Origin: Flavobacterium circumlabens | GTDB taxonomy: Bacteria; Bacteroidota; Bacteroidia; Flavobacteriales; Flavobacteriaceae | Direction of reading: 5' to 3' | Length of the DNA: 64,000 nucleotides | Assembly: GCF_004345565.1 (NCBI RefSeq) | Contig: NZ_SLWA01000007.1 | Coordinates: 62,001-126,000, forward strand | Shown: positions 1 to 9,445 of the stretch, piece after piece | Numbering within the stretch: position 1 is the first letter of the stretch | Layout: each line of letters starts with the position of its first letter | Notes under the pieces: model-generated | What the model was told of the DNA's origin: nothing | Databases searched by the model: none | What the model saw: the letters and a program-made list of their open reading frames with translations, nothing else | Translations under genes and position numbers: made by a program

Positions 1-2552
1 TTGTCATTTTCACCACTTACAAATCCGGGTGTAATTTTGGCAACGTCACTTAATACAGGACGAAGCGAGTTTTTCAATACCGGAATTTCTCCAATATCGG
101 TTTTGCTTTTCATTTTGTTCAAAGGCACCTGCACCTGAACGTTATACGATAATCCGGCTCTTTCGTCGACCCAGGTGTTTTTCTCTGTATATCTGGATGA
201 TGAAGTTGAAGCGACCAATGATCTTGAAATATCATTCATATCTACGCCTAATTCAGCGGCACGCGTTCTGTCAATATCAATATTCATGGCCGGATAATGA
301 ATGGGTTGACCAATTTGTACATCTCTGAAATAAGAGAATTTTTTCAGTTTCTCTACGATTTGATTGGCATATAATTCATTGCGTTTTTTGTCTTTTCCGG
401 CAATACGGACTTCGATTGGAGTAGGGGAACCCTGGCTCAATACTTTATCGGTCAGTTCGATTGGTTCAAAAGAAAGTTTTACATCCGGAAGGACTTTTTT
501 AATTCGGGCTCTGAAGTCGTCTTTAAAGTCATCCATATCGGTATGGTATTCTTTTAAACTCACCTGAAAAACGGCTTCATGCGAACCTGCCATGAACAAA
601 TAAATCGGGTTGATCGAGAATAACGATGGATGTTGTCCCACATAAACAGAAGAGATTCCGATATGTTCCTTGCCCACCATTTTTTGCAATTCCTTCAATA
701 CAATAATCGCTTTCTCTTCGGTACGTTCTAAACGGGTTCCGTCGGGAGCACGCATTCTTAACTGGAACTGACTTGAGTTTACTTTAGGAAAAACATCTTT
801 TCCGATAAAAGAAATAAAAACTACAGCAAGCACCGTAATTCCGATAAGATACACTAAGGCGGTTATTTTTTTATAAGGAAACAAACGATCCAAAGTTCTC
901 ATAAAACGGATTCTGAAGCGTTCGAAAGCACCAATTTTCCCGTTATTGTCCGTATCTGTTTTTTCAACATATCCTTTTTTCTGCGTGATCAGGTCTTTCT
1001 CCGATTCAGGTGTCAGGCCGCAGGCGTTAAATTCTGCTTCATCATCTGTAATCGCCGGACCATGTTCGTGCTTCGGGTGCGCTTTCATCAGCCAGTTCGC
1101 CATTACGGGAACAAAAGTCTGTGACAGTAAAAACGAAATAACCATTGAGAATCCGATTGCTAAAGCCAAAGGCAAAAACAACGCTCCCGGAATACCCACC
1201 ATGGTAAATGCCGGAGCAAATACCGCCAGAATACAAAGTAAAATCAATAATTTAGGCAAGGCAATTTCCTGACAGGCGTCCCAAATGGCGAGTGCCTTGG
1301 GTTTGCCCATATCGAGATGCTGGTGAATGTTTTCGATTGTAACCGTACTTTCATCTACCAAGATTCCAATCGCCAGAGCCAGTCCGCTTAAAGACATTAA
1401 GTTGATCGTTTGTCCGAATAATTTAAGGAATAAAACCCCTGAAATAATCGAAATCGGAATGGTTAAGATTACGATCAGCGCCGCACGTCTGTCACCAAGA
1501 AAAAGTAACACCATTAATCCGGTTAAAACCGCTCCGATAATTCCTTCGGTAATCAAACTTTTAACCGAGTTGATTACATAAACCGACTGGTCAAATTCGT
1601 AGGATAATTTTACGTCTTCCGGTAATGTACTTTGAATTTTAGGCAATTCCGCTTTCAATTTCTGAACCACATCCCAGGTCGAAGCATCTCCCGCTTTTGC
1701 AATACTGATATAAACCGAACGTTTTCCGTTGACCAAAGCATAACCGGCCGTAATATCGGCACCATCTTTTACCGTGGCAACATCACCCAGTTTTAAGTTT
1801 TGAACCCCGCCTTTAAACAAAGGAATCTGCTCAAAATCCTTAACTTCTTTAATTGTATTGTTGGTAGGTGTAATATAATTGACATCGCCCATTCTGACAT
1901 TCCCTGAAGGAGCCGTCTGATTGTTGATACGGATCGCCTCAACCACCTGATCCGGAGTCATATTGTGCGAACGTAATAAATCGGGATCAACGTTAACCTC
2001 AATTGTTCTTGGGCTTCCGCCGAAAGGAGCCGGAGATAATAAACCGGGAATCGAAGTAAACGAGGCACGCACGTAAACGTTGGCTAAATCCTGCAGTTCG
2101 TTATTCGATCTGATTTTACTGCTCAAAACCAATTGTCCGATCGGTAGGGAAGAAGCATCGAAACGAATGATAAACGGAGGTTGCGTCCCCGGAGGAAATG
2201 CCGCCTGAATCCTGTTCGAAAGGGAACTCAGTTCGGCTGCTGCCTGCGCCATGTTGGTGTTTTCATAATAGGTTAACTTCATGATCATTAACCCCTGAAT
2301 ATTTTTGGTTTCAACTGATTTTACACCATTGGCAAAAGGTAAAATGTTGACATAAGTTTTAGCAAAATAAGCCTCCATCTGGTCGGGGGTATACCCTCCG
2401 AAAGGATGCGCAATATAAATTACCGGCAGGTTCATTTTAGGAAGAATGTCTACCTTAATGTCCTTGATGGCACCAATTCCGAAGAAAAATAAACCAGCAA
2501 CCATTACCAGGATGGAGATGGGTTTGCGGAGTGCGAAACGTATTAAATTCAT
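1..2552 (-). CDS. RND efflux transporter permease (AcrB/CzcA-like), cut by window edge
   Basis: An open frame reads leftward from an ATG at 2552 and runs off the window after about 850 codons, so the C-terminus is missing. RND permeases are inner-membrane proton-driven pumps that export drugs, metals or other toxic compounds through a periplasmic adaptor and a TolC channel. Visible are a first membrane segment at residues 11-27, the porter domain, a run of membrane segments from about 335, and the TM4 motif GILVDESTVTIEN, where Asp399 is conserved and the usual second Asp is Glu400. A second porter half begins near residue 560. It lies 12 bases after the TolC-like gene, so the two form one operon; an adaptor gene would be expected beyond the left edge. 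The substrate cannot be told. Confidence 0.93.
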   Translation of the reverse strand, partial: MNLIRFALRKPISILVMVAGLFFFGIGAIKDIKVDILPKMNLPVIYIAHPFGGYTPDQMEAYFAKTYVNILPFANGVKSVETKNIQGLMIMKLTYYENTNMAQAAAELSSLSNRIQAAFPPGTQPPFIIRFDASSLPIGQLVLSSKIRSNNELQDLANVYVRASFTSIPGLLSPAPFGGSPRTIEVNVDPDLLRSHNMTPDQVVEAIRINNQTAPSGNVRMGDVNYITPTNNTIKEVKDFEQIPLFKGGVQNLKLGDVATVKDGADITAGYALVNGKRSVYISIAKAGDASTWDVVQKLKAELPKIQSTLPEDVKLSYEFDQSVYVINSVKSLITEGIIGAVLTGLMVLLFLGDRRAALIVILTIPISIISGVLFLKLFGQTINLMSLSGLALAIGILVDESTVTIENIHQHLDMGKPKALAIWDACQEIALPKLLILLCILAVFAPAFTMVGIPGALFLPLALAIGFSMVISFLLSQTFVPVMANWLMKAHPKHEHGPAITDDEAEFNACGLTPESEKDLITQKKGYVEKTDTDNNGKIGAFERFRIRFMRTLDRLFPYKKITALVYLIGITVLAVVFISFIGKDVFPKVNSSQFQLRMRAPDGTRLERTEEKAIIVLKELQKMVGKEHIGISSVYVGQHPSLFSINPIYLFMAGSHEAVFQVSLKEYHTDMDDFKDDFRARIKKVLPDVKLSFEPIELTDKVLSQGSPTPIEVRIAGKDKKRNELYANQIVEKLKKFSYFRDVQIGQPIHYPAMNIDIDRTRAAELGVDMNDISRSLVASTSSSRYTEKNTWVDERAGLSYNVQVQVPLNKMKSKTDIGEIPVLKNSLRPVLSDVAKITPGFVSGEND

Positions 2553-2564
2553 TACGATCTATAA

Positions 2565-3950
2565 TTAAAATTCATTTATAAATAAGTCAAAATTGCCGGT
2601 TGCGGCCACTTTTAGCAAATACGATTGCCACACATTGTTATTGGTAATATCACGATCAATTTCGGCACGGTTTAACGTATACATGATTTGTGTTAAATCG
2701 GTCAGATCCGTTAATCCGTTTTTGTATAAAGTCGATTTTTGCAGGTAAGCTTTTTTGGCAGCATCAACCTGAATAGGTGCTTCGGCATAATTGTCCAAAG
2801 TGATTTTGATCTTATCATCGGCAAAATTCATTTGCGATTTCAGTTCCCGGTCTGCCTGATTGTATTCTTCCTGTAAAGCCTGTGAAACAAACTTCTGAGC
2901 GCTTACCTGTTTGCTCATTCGGAACGGAGTAGTCAGGTTCCAGCTAATTCCAATTCCAACCAGATAATTGGTGCGATCCGGATTTACGCCATCCCAGTAG
3001 TTTCTGGTAAAAGCGGTCTGATCGGTAATATAATCAGATTGAAATCCTGATGCTCTGGTCTGCAGGACACCAAAAGCGGTCATGGTCGGGTAATAAAAAT
3101 GTTTGTATAATTTAGCCTGCTGATTGCTGTAATCCATTCGGGCTTTGTACAATTGAAGTAACGGATGCAGACTATCAGTCGTTTTTTCAGCCACTAATAA
3201 TGCTTTCGGAACATTATTGACAAAAAGCGTATCAACAGCAAAATCCTGAGGGGCAACGCCCATTAGATCGACTAATTTATTGTTCTGTTCCTTGACGAAA
3301 TTCCGGGCCAGATTCAGCGCAATTTTAGCTTTCGAAACTTCGGCTGTCGCTAAAGTGGAATCTACTCCGGCCAATAATCCGTTTTTTACCCTCGCAGCAG
3401 CAGTTCTTTTGAAAACTTCAGCACGACTTAAATTCTTTTGCTGTGAAATCAATAAACGCTGACTTGCCAGCAAATTAAGATAAGCGGCAGAAATCCGGAT
3501 TTCCTGCTGGAACATTTCTTGCTTTAAATCGGTTTCTTTCGTCTGAACGTCCATTTTAGCCAAATTGATTTTTTCTTTCGCTTTTCCGAAAGTGAAAAAA
3601 TCCCAATTCATATTGACTAAATAAAGCGCTCCAAAAGCAGAATTCCAGTTCTGATCCGGTAAAGCCGGTCCGGAAGAAGCCGTTCCCAAACCATTGAAAC
3701 CATACAAAGCACCGTTTTGGCCGTTGATGGTTCCGTAATCCTGTTGAGCCGACAAGTTCAGGTTGGGTAAATAATCGCGTTTTGATTGTTTCAGCGTCTC
3801 CCGCGATGCATTGGTGTAGTTGTTTTTTGCTCTGATTGAACCGTAGTTTTCAAGCCCCGTTTTTATAGCTTCTTTTAAAGACAGGGTTTGTGAATAACCA
3901 AGAGTGGCAAAAATCAAGAAAAATAGTAAAGTAATTTTTTTGAAATACAT
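2565..3950 (-). CDS. TolC family outer membrane efflux protein
   Basis: A 461-residue protein with an N-terminal signal peptide ending near SQT at residue 20, then two repeated long helical halves typical of the outer membrane efflux family (OEP, TolC fold). TolC proteins form trimeric outer-membrane channels with a periplasmic tunnel that docks on RND pumps. The length fits the family. The gene heads an operon with the RND permease that follows 12 bases later. It is divergent from the LytS-like kinase at 4116, so the 165 bases between them must hold both promoters. The two-component pair could control this pump, but that is only inferred from position. Confidence 0.93.
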   Translation of the reverse strand: MYFKKITLLFFLIFATLGYSQTLSLKEAIKTGLENYGSIRAKNNYTNASRETLKQSKRDYLPNLNLSAQQDYGTINGQNGALYGFNGLGTASSGPALPDQNWNSAFGALYLVNMNWDFFTFGKAKEKINLAKMDVQTKETDLKQEMFQQEIRISAAYLNLLASQRLLISQQKNLSRAEVFKRTAAARVKNGLLAGVDSTLATAEVSKAKIALNLARNFVKEQNNKLVDLMGVAPQDFAVDTLFVNNVPKALLVAEKTTDSLHPLLQLYKARMDYSNQQAKLYKHFYYPTMTAFGVLQTRASGFQSDYITDQTAFTRNYWDGVNPDRTNYLVGIGISWNLTTPFRMSKQVSAQKFVSQALQEEYNQADRELKSQMNFADDKIKITLDNYAEAPIQVDAAKKAYLQKSTLYKNGLTDLTDLTQIMYTLNRAEIDRDITNNNVWQSYLLKVAATGNFDLFINEF

Positions 3951-4032
3951 AAAATTCGTGGTATCAAATTATGAAACAAAATTATTTTACTTCCAATGAT
4001 TTTTGTCATCTTAAATGATGTAATACGATTAA

Positions 4033-4057
4033 AAATGACGAATTGAATTGGTCATTT
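4033..4057. promoter_or_regulatory. Inverted repeat in tolC-lytS divergent region
   Basis: AAATGAC and GTCATTT are perfect inverted arms separated by 11 bases. They sit between the divergent TolC-like gene and the LytS-like kinase gene. The spacing suits a dimeric regulator, but nothing in the sequence says which one, and the arms do not clearly match known LytTR sites. Confidence 0.3.
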
Positions 4058-4115
4058 AATGGAAAAATTAAATAAAAATAAGTGGTTAATTTGTAAACTA
4101 TTTTAAGTTTAAAAA

Positions 4116-5153
4116 ATGAATAAAAAATTTGATAACATATTGGATAACAAATGGTGGCAGGAGATTGCCGTTGTTGCCTTTTCATTTACGATCTACACGT
4201 TAAAAAATGACTGGATGTTATTTAGTTCTTTTACTTCCATATTAATGGGGGTTTTTTTCTATTTTATTTTATACATGCACGCCCAGTTCAACCGTTTTTT
4301 ACTGTTGCCCATACTTTTCAAAACCAGAAGACCCGTAACCTATATCTTACTGACGCTGTTTGGGGTGTTTGTGTTTTCAATTGTCTTATATGAAATAACG
4401 ATGCTGGATATGTTCAGCAATTGCCGTTTGTACCAAAATTCACATCAGAGAAGTTATGTCTATCAGCTCGCCAGCGTTTTAGGAACACTGGTTTGTATAC
4501 TGAGCCCGATCATTGTTTTCAAGTTCTACAGAATTCACAGAAAACAAACCGATGAAACTTTATTGTTCAATCAGATGCAGCTGAATTCTTTGAAAGGACA
4601 ATTGAATCCGCATTTCTTATTCAATACTTTCAATACGCTGTACGGAATAAGTCTCGAATTTCCGGACAGAACGCCGGATCTGATTATGAAAGTTTCGCAA
4701 CTTATGCGCTATCAGCTGGAAAGTAATAATAAACAATGTGTATCTTTAGAAGACGAACTGGAATTTATAAACAGTTATGTACAGCTTGAAAAAGAAAGGG
4801 TAGGATATCGTTGTGACATTACGTATGATTGTAAAATCGACAACGAAAATGCCTATAAAGTATCACCCATGCTGTTGATTGCTTTTATTGAAAATGCCTT
4901 TAAACACGGAACCTGCGCGATCGAAAAATGTTTTGTACGTATTATCGTTACGGTAGAAAACGGCTTGTTGCATTTGCATGTTGTCAATTCAATTCCAACC
5001 AAGAAAACAGATGTTGTTTCGACAAAGATTGGTTTGAAAAACACGATTGAACGTCTGAACCTGATTTATGGAAAAGACTATAAACTGAATATTCAGGACG
5101 ATAAAAATACGTATATAGTTGATTTGAAATTACAACTGAAAAAGTTCGTATAA
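4116..5153 (+). CDS. LytS-type sensor histidine kinase
   Basis: A 345-residue membrane histidine kinase of the His_kinase (LytS/YehU) family. About four hydrophobic segments lie in residues 15-140 (near 18-30, 40-57, 74-95 and 118-138), with no obvious periplasmic sensor domain. The phosphoacceptor motif LNPHFLFN places the histidine at about residue 166. The ATPase N box is seen as IENAFKHG near residue 260. These kinases phosphorylate LytTR response regulators, and the next gene encodes one. The stop codon overlaps the following ATG by one base (TAATG), which indicates translational coupling. Confidence 0.93.
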   Translation: MNKKFDNILDNKWWQEIAVVAFSFTIYTLKNDWMLFSSFTSILMGVFFYFILYMHAQFNRFLLLPILFKTRRPVTYILLTLFGVFVFSIVLYEITMLDMFSNCRLYQNSHQRSYVYQLASVLGTLVCILSPIIVFKFYRIHRKQTDETLLFNQMQLNSLKGQLNPHFLFNTFNTLYGISLEFPDRTPDLIMKVSQLMRYQLESNNKQCVSLEDELEFINSYVQLEKERVGYRCDITYDCKIDNENAYKVSPMLLIAFIENAFKHGTCAIEKCFVRIIVTVENGLLHLHVVNSIPTKKTDVVSTKIGLKNTIERLNLIYGKDYKLNIQDDKNTYIVDLKLQLKKFV

Positions 5154-5851
5154 TGACAGAATCTAAAAAATGTATTATTGTTGATGATGAGCCGGCAGCG
5201 CATTATGTGCTGGCCAATTATATAAAGCAAAATCCAAATTTGGAACTTGTTTTTCAGGGGTATAATGGTATTGAAGCCATGAATTATCTTCGGGAAAACA
5301 AAGTTGACCTGATGTTTCTGGATATTAATATGCCGGAGATTTCAGGTATGGAACTGCTCAAGATTCTTCCTGTACATCCTAAAACGATCTTAACGACTGC
5401 TTATTCTGAATTTGCACTCGAAAGTTATGATTATGGTGTCATTGACTATCTTTTGAAACCCATTTATTTTCCCAGATTTCTTAAAGCAATAGATCGTTTT
5501 TTTGCCACTGAAAATGTAAAAGCGAAACAAGATGAAGTGGTAGTCAATTCGGTTAGTGTAAAAGTAGATAGCTATGTAATTGATATAAAATTAGACCAGC
5601 TTTTGTTTGCACAGAGTTTTGGAAATTATGTGAAATTATATACCACCAAACGGACGTATCTGGCTTCGATTACAACCAGTGAACTCGAGAAATGCCTTCC
5701 GGAGAAAAACTTTATGCGCATTCATAAATCCTATATTGTGGCCTTAGATAAAATTGAAGCTACGGAGAAGGATTTTATCGTTATAAAAAAAGAGAAATTA
5801 CCAATCGGAATTACCTACAAGCGGGAACTATCGGATCGGCTAAAAAAATAA
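5153..5851 (+). CDS. LytTR family response regulator
   Basis: A 232-residue response regulator with an N-terminal receiver domain and a C-terminal LytTR DNA-binding domain. The acidic pair Asp11/Asp12, the phosphorylation site Asp57 (LDINMPE) and Lys102 are all present, so the receiver looks functional. The LytTR domain occupies about residues 130-230 and shows the usual SFGNYVKLY and FMRIHKSYIV segments. It starts within the kinase stop codon, so the two proteins are a cognate pair. Targets are unknown; the divergent efflux operon and the PepSY-like gene 90 bases downstream are candidates by position. Confidence 0.94.
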   Translation: MTESKKCIIVDDEPAAHYVLANYIKQNPNLELVFQGYNGIEAMNYLRENKVDLMFLDINMPEISGMELLKILPVHPKTILTTAYSEFALESYDYGVIDYLLKPIYFPRFLKAIDRFFATENVKAKQDEVVVNSVSVKVDSYVIDIKLDQLLFAQSFGNYVKLYTTKRTYLASITTSELEKCLPEKNFMRIHKSYIVALDKIEATEKDFIVIKKEKLPIGITYKRELSDRLKK

Positions 5852-5940
5852 AAAGTTTTACAGAAATTCATTTTAAATTCATTTAATAGTAGTAGTTTTA
5901 TTACGCATTTTAAAGATGGTTTAATTTAAATATTGAAATC

Positions 5941-6414
5941 ATGAAAAACTTAATTTTAGCTTTCGCTTGTTTTTGCAGCAGTTTTTTGATGGCACAAAAC
6001 GGAATTATGCCAACAGGAGTAATCACTCCGCCAGAAAAAGTCAGATTTACTTTTGAAAAAGAGTATCCGAAAAAAGTTCCGGTCTGGTCGATAGAATACG
6101 TGGGAGATGATAATGATGAAATCAGATATGAAGCGAAGTTCAATGCTGATAATAATACAAAAGCACTGGCTGTCTACGATAATCTGGGAAATCTAAAGGC
6201 CTATGAATTACAGATTCCGCTGAGCCAGCTTCCCCAAAAAGCGCAGGCGTACCTGAAAAATAACTATTCCGCTCAGGCAATTCGGGAAATTGCAGTAGTT
6301 GTCGATTATAAAAACAAAACAACCTACGAAGTCGGAATAGAAAAAGAGAACAAATTTTATGATGTGGTCTTCGATAAAAATGGAGGTTTTGATGTCATCA
6401 TTCAAAAAGATTAA
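5941..6414 (+). CDS. PepSY-like secreted protein
   Basis: A 157-residue protein with a clear signal peptide (cleavage near FLMAQN, residue 19). The mature part resembles PepSY-like proteins found in Bacteroidota: beta strands ending in YEAKFN, a helix with LPQKAQAYLKNNY, then a second half with KTTYEVGIEKENKFYDVVFDKNG. Such proteins are small periplasmic binders of unknown ligand, often next to two-component systems. Here it follows the LytTR regulator by 90 bases and is followed by a terminator hairpin, so it may belong to that regulator's unit. Assignment rests on pattern only. Confidence 0.7.
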   Translation: MKNLILAFACFCSSFLMAQNGIMPTGVITPPEKVRFTFEKEYPKKVPVWSIEYVGDDNDEIRYEAKFNADNNTKALAVYDNLGNLKAYELQIPLSQLPQKAQAYLKNNYSAQAIREIAVVVDYKNKTTYEVGIEKENKFYDVVFDKNGGFDVIIQKD

Positions 6415-6452
6415 AAACAAGAATTCTTACTAACTCAATATATTTCAATGAC

Positions 6453-6484
6453 AAACCCGACAGGTTTTAAACCTGTCGGGTTTT
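6453..6484 (+). terminator. Palindromic terminator-type repeat
   Basis: The arms AACCCGACAGGTT and AACCTGTCGGGTT form a strong hairpin followed by TTTTGTTTT, 38 bases after the PepSY-like gene. A half copy of the same element occurs at 6523-6540, and a variant (ACCTGACAG/CTGTCAGGT) lies at 37743-37771, so this is both a terminator and a dispersed repeat. Confidence 0.8.
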
Positions 6485-6550
6485 GTTTTATAATCAGGAT
6501 ACGAAAAAATGGATTTAGATTGTCAAACCCGACAGGTTTAAATAGAAGAC

Positions 6551-6585
6551 ATCTAACATCTAACATCTAACATCTAATATCTAAC
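6551..6585. repeat. 7-bp tandem repeat
   Basis: Five consecutive copies of ATCTAAC (one with a final T) lie just after the stop codon of the leftward SDR gene. It is a simple intergenic repeat of no visible function. Confidence 0.8.
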
Positions 6586-6587
6586 AA

Positions 6588-7352
6588 TTACAACATCATA
6601 CCACCGGAAACCTCTATACGCTGTGCATTTACCCAACGGGCATCTTCGGTACATAAAAAGGCAACCACACCACCAATATCATCCGGTAATCCAACCCTTC
6701 CTAAAGCGGTTAAAGAAGCGATATGCTGGTTAAGCTGCTCATTGTCTCTAACGGCTCCGTGACCAAAATCAGTTTCAATAGCACCGGGAGCAACAACATT
6801 TACTTTTATTTTTCGATCTCCCAACTCTTTTGCCTGATATTTAGTCAGCGTTTCGATTCCGCCTTTCATAGATGCATAAGCAGAATAACCAGGGAACGAA
6901 AATCTCGCCAAACCGGTAGATATATTGATAATTCCACCACCGTCATTCATGATGGTTAATGCTTTTTGAGTTAGAAAAAACGGGCCTTTAAGCTGAATAT
7001 TACTCAACTCATCAAAGTCTGCTTCCGTAGTTTCCATGTACGGTTTATGAATTCCGATTCCGGCATTGTTCACCAGAAAATCGAATTTATCAGCGTTAAA
7101 AGTAGTTTTTAAAGCTGTTTGTACGCTTCCTAAAAAAGTAGCAAAAGTATCGGATTGCGCCACATTCAATTGAATGGCAACCGCTTTCTGCCCTAAATTT
7201 TCGATTTCTTTTACCGTATCTTCCGCTTCTTCTTTTTTACTGTTGTATGTCAGAATAACGTTAATTCCTTTTTTTGCTATAGCCAATGCCATATTTTTCC
7301 CTAAACCTCTGCTTCCGCCTGTTACTAAGGCGATTTTTGTATTTACTGCCAT
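6588..7352 (-). CDS. SDR family oxidoreductase
   Basis: A 254-residue classical short-chain dehydrogenase/reductase. It shows the cofactor motif TGGSRGLG near residue 11, NNAG near residue 92, an ISTG active-site serine segment and the catalytic YASMK (YxxxK). The C-terminus ends in VSGGMML, as in many SDRs with a stabilising tail. SDRs reduce or oxidise carbonyl/alcohol groups with NAD(P)H; the substrate here cannot be read from sequence. It lies 128 bases after a second SDR gene on the same strand and downstream of an AraC regulator, which may control both. Confidence 0.92.
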   Translation of the reverse strand: MAVNTKIALVTGGSRGLGKNMALAIAKKGINVILTYNSKKEEAEDTVKEIENLGQKAVAIQLNVAQSDTFATFLGSVQTALKTTFNADKFDFLVNNAGIGIHKPYMETTEADFDELSNIQLKGPFFLTQKALTIMNDGGGIINISTGLARFSFPGYSAYASMKGGIETLTKYQAKELGDRKIKVNVVAPGAIETDFGHGAVRDNEQLNQHIASLTALGRVGLPDDIGGVVAFLCTEDARWVNAQRIEVSGGMML

Positions 7353-7480
7353 TTTTAGTTGTTTTTAAATTTTGATTATTTGTATTGAAATGCTATCGCG
7401 GATTAGTAGATTTAAAATTTAAAAAATCCCCTAAATCTGCTAAATCTGCGAGAGAAAGAAAAACATAGAGAAGTGTTATC

Positions 7481-8206
7481 TTAATTAGAATGCATTGCAT
7501 TAAAATGATTTCTCAAATCTTCAGCACTTGCGTTTAATCGTGTTTCGCTGGTTCCAAAAGTAAGTTCGCTCCTTCCGTCTTTCAATTGCTCAAAAATAGA
7601 TTCGATAAAACTGCTCACACTCGGATGCGCATCGTGAAGACCGGTTCCGCCAAGATTCGTGTTTAGTGCCGGTGGAATAATTTCGATCACTTCAATATTT
7701 TTTGATTTCAGGATATGACGAAGTGAAAGCGTAAACGAACGGAAAAAAGCTTTTGTGGCCGAGTATACCGGAATTTTTGCAAAAGGTGAAAAAGCCAGCC
7801 CCGACGTCACATTCATCACCGTCGTAAGTGATTTTAAATTCATAAATAAAGAAGTCAAATGCAATGGTGCTTCAATATTCGTATTGATTTCGGCTTTAGC
7901 GCTTTCGTAAAAATCAGCATCCGTAACCGAAACCCATTTCTGAATTCCTGCATTGTTGATTAATACATTTAAGTCGCTGTGATTTTCGTTAATCCATTCG
8001 TAAAGCGCTACACGCTCTGCCTCAACAGACAAATCACATACTTTGGTTAGTACAGCCGGAAACTGAGCCTTAACTTCATTCAAAACCGATTCTCTTCGAC
8101 CACAAATAATTACAGTATTATTTTCTTCAATAAATCGTTGTGTAAGTCCCAGACCAATACCGGTTGCACCACCGGTGATTAAAATTTTGTTGTTTGATAA
8201 ATTCAT
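7481..8206 (-). CDS. SDR family oxidoreductase, DltE-like
   Basis: A 241-residue short-chain dehydrogenase with TGGATGIG near residue 11, NNAGIQKW near residue 87, an NVTSG serine segment and YSATK (YxxxK) near residue 149. The NNAGIQ and PPALNTNLGG regions resemble the DltE-like subgroup of uncharacterised oxidoreductases. It belongs to a different subgroup from the SDR at 6588, so the two are neighbours rather than recent duplicates. The gene starts at ATG 8206 and lies 155 bases after the AraC-type regulator, in the same direction. Its substrate is unknown. Confidence 0.9.
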   Translation of the reverse strand: MNLSNNKILITGGATGIGLGLTQRFIEENNTVIICGRRESVLNEVKAQFPAVLTKVCDLSVEAERVALYEWINENHSDLNVLINNAGIQKWVSVTDADFYESAKAEINTNIEAPLHLTSLFMNLKSLTTVMNVTSGLAFSPFAKIPVYSATKAFFRSFTLSLRHILKSKNIEVIEIIPPALNTNLGGTGLHDAHPSVSSFIESIFEQLKDGRSELTFGTSETRLNASAEDLRNHFNAMHSN

Positions 8207-8328
8207 CTTTTCGATCTTTTAAATTGATAAGACAAAGGTAGGAGTGAAGTAGTATTGGGGAATTGTAAATATCAAACCGTTATTTGCAAAATTCAAATCA
8301 TGAATATTTAAAAGCTAAATTTCAAACT

Positions 8329-8356
8329 CCAAATTCCAAATTCCAAATTCCAAACC
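8329..8356. repeat. CCAAATT tandem repeat
   Basis: Three copies of CCAAATT and a partial fourth lie immediately after the stop codon of the AraC gene. It is a simple intergenic repeat. Confidence 0.75.
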
Positions 8357-8361
8357 TAAAA

Positions 8362-9285
8362 TCAGCTTCTAAAAGCTAAAGGGGTAAAGGTGGTTTGTTT
8401 TTTAAAGAAATTAGAAAAATGCGCCAGTTCTTCAAAACCTAAAGAATACGCAATTTCAGAAATGTTCCAGTCGGTTTGTTTTAAAAGAATTTTGGCTTCG
8501 CTGGTTAATCGGCTGCTGATTAATTCAGTGGTCGTTTTTCCGGTATTTTCTTTTAAAACCTTATTCAGGTGATTGACATGCACGGATAACCTTTCGGCAA
8601 AATCCTTTGCTGTTCTGAGCATAAGTCTCTGATGCGGAGATTCTATGGGGAATTGTCTTTCTAATAATTCGGCAAATAAAGAAGAAACCCTGGCAGCAGA
8701 ATTGTGCTTCGAATATAAGGCTGTTAGAGGCTGAAGCTTTTGTCCAAAGTGAATTAATTCGGCAACATAATTCCGAATCAAATCATACTTGTAAACGTAA
8801 TCGGAATTGATTTCTTTTTGTATTTTGTTGAATATCAGTTCTACTTCGATAACTTCTTCATCAGATAACTGAAAAACAGGATAACCGTCCGTTGCAAAAA
8901 TAGGCAGTTCGTCAAGGTCAATTCCGCTTTTGTTTTTGGAAAGAAATTCACTCGTAAACACGCAAAACTGCCCGGATTGATTCGTGTCCTGGGGAAGATA
9001 ATTATAGGGGATTTTGGGAGTTGCAAATAAGAGCGCATGCTGCTCTATTTCAATGATTTTGTCTGCATATTCAGCCCTGTTTTTTCCTTTTATCAGACTT
9101 ATTTTATAATAAGCCCTCCGGTCATACGGCATAATGGATTTCCCCTGGAGCCTGTCTAAAAGTTCTTTAATGTCAAACACATTAAAATGACCAATTTCCT
9201 TTTTAATGTCGTTGGGTAATAACGAACTCGGTTCAACAGATGAACCTTCAGTAATGTCCTGGTAAAATGAGTCTAGTGATTTCAT
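8362..9285 (-). CDS. AraC family transcriptional regulator
   Basis: A 307-residue regulator. The N-terminal two-thirds looks like an AraC ligand-binding region. The C-terminal 100 residues form the double helix-turn-helix, with the conserved second-helix signature WNISEIAYSLGFEELAHFSN and FFKKQTTFTPLAFR at the very end. It is transcribed toward the two SDR genes and probably regulates them, as is common for AraC-SDR clusters in Bacteroidota. The effector is unknown. The upstream side carries a tandem repeat (9328-9397) rather than an obvious operator. Confidence 0.92.
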   Translation of the reverse strand: MKSLDSFYQDITEGSSVEPSSLLPNDIKKEIGHFNVFDIKELLDRLQGKSIMPYDRRAYYKISLIKGKNRAEYADKIIEIEQHALLFATPKIPYNYLPQDTNQSGQFCVFTSEFLSKNKSGIDLDELPIFATDGYPVFQLSDEEVIEVELIFNKIQKEINSDYVYKYDLIRNYVAELIHFGQKLQPLTALYSKHNSAARVSSLFAELLERQFPIESPHQRLMLRTAKDFAERLSVHVNHLNKVLKENTGKTTTELISSRLTSEAKILLKQTDWNISEIAYSLGFEELAHFSNFFKKQTTFTPLAFRS

Positions 9286-9327
9286 AAAAGAATTGTAAAA
9301 TTCAAATATACGAAATTTGTTTTGGGT

Positions 9328-9397
9328 TTCAAGTTTGAGGCTTCAAGTTTGAGGCTTCAAGTTTGAGGCTTCAAGTTTGAAGTTTCAAGTTTCAAAA
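9328..9397. repeat. 14-bp tandem repeat array
   Basis: About five head-to-tail copies of the unit TTCAAGTTTGAGGC, the first three exact and the last two diverging. It fills the gap upstream of the AraC gene and downstream of the RNA ligase-like gene's end. There are no spacers, so it is not a CRISPR array. Confidence 0.85.
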
Positions 9398-9445
9398 TTC
9401 TCTCATTATCTAATTCTCATTATCTAATTTTCAAATTTTCAAATT

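Noticed and set aside
9328..9397. Possible CRISPR or iteron array
   Set aside because: Contiguous 14-bp repeats without spacers; no replication gene nearby. Treated as a simple tandem repeat.
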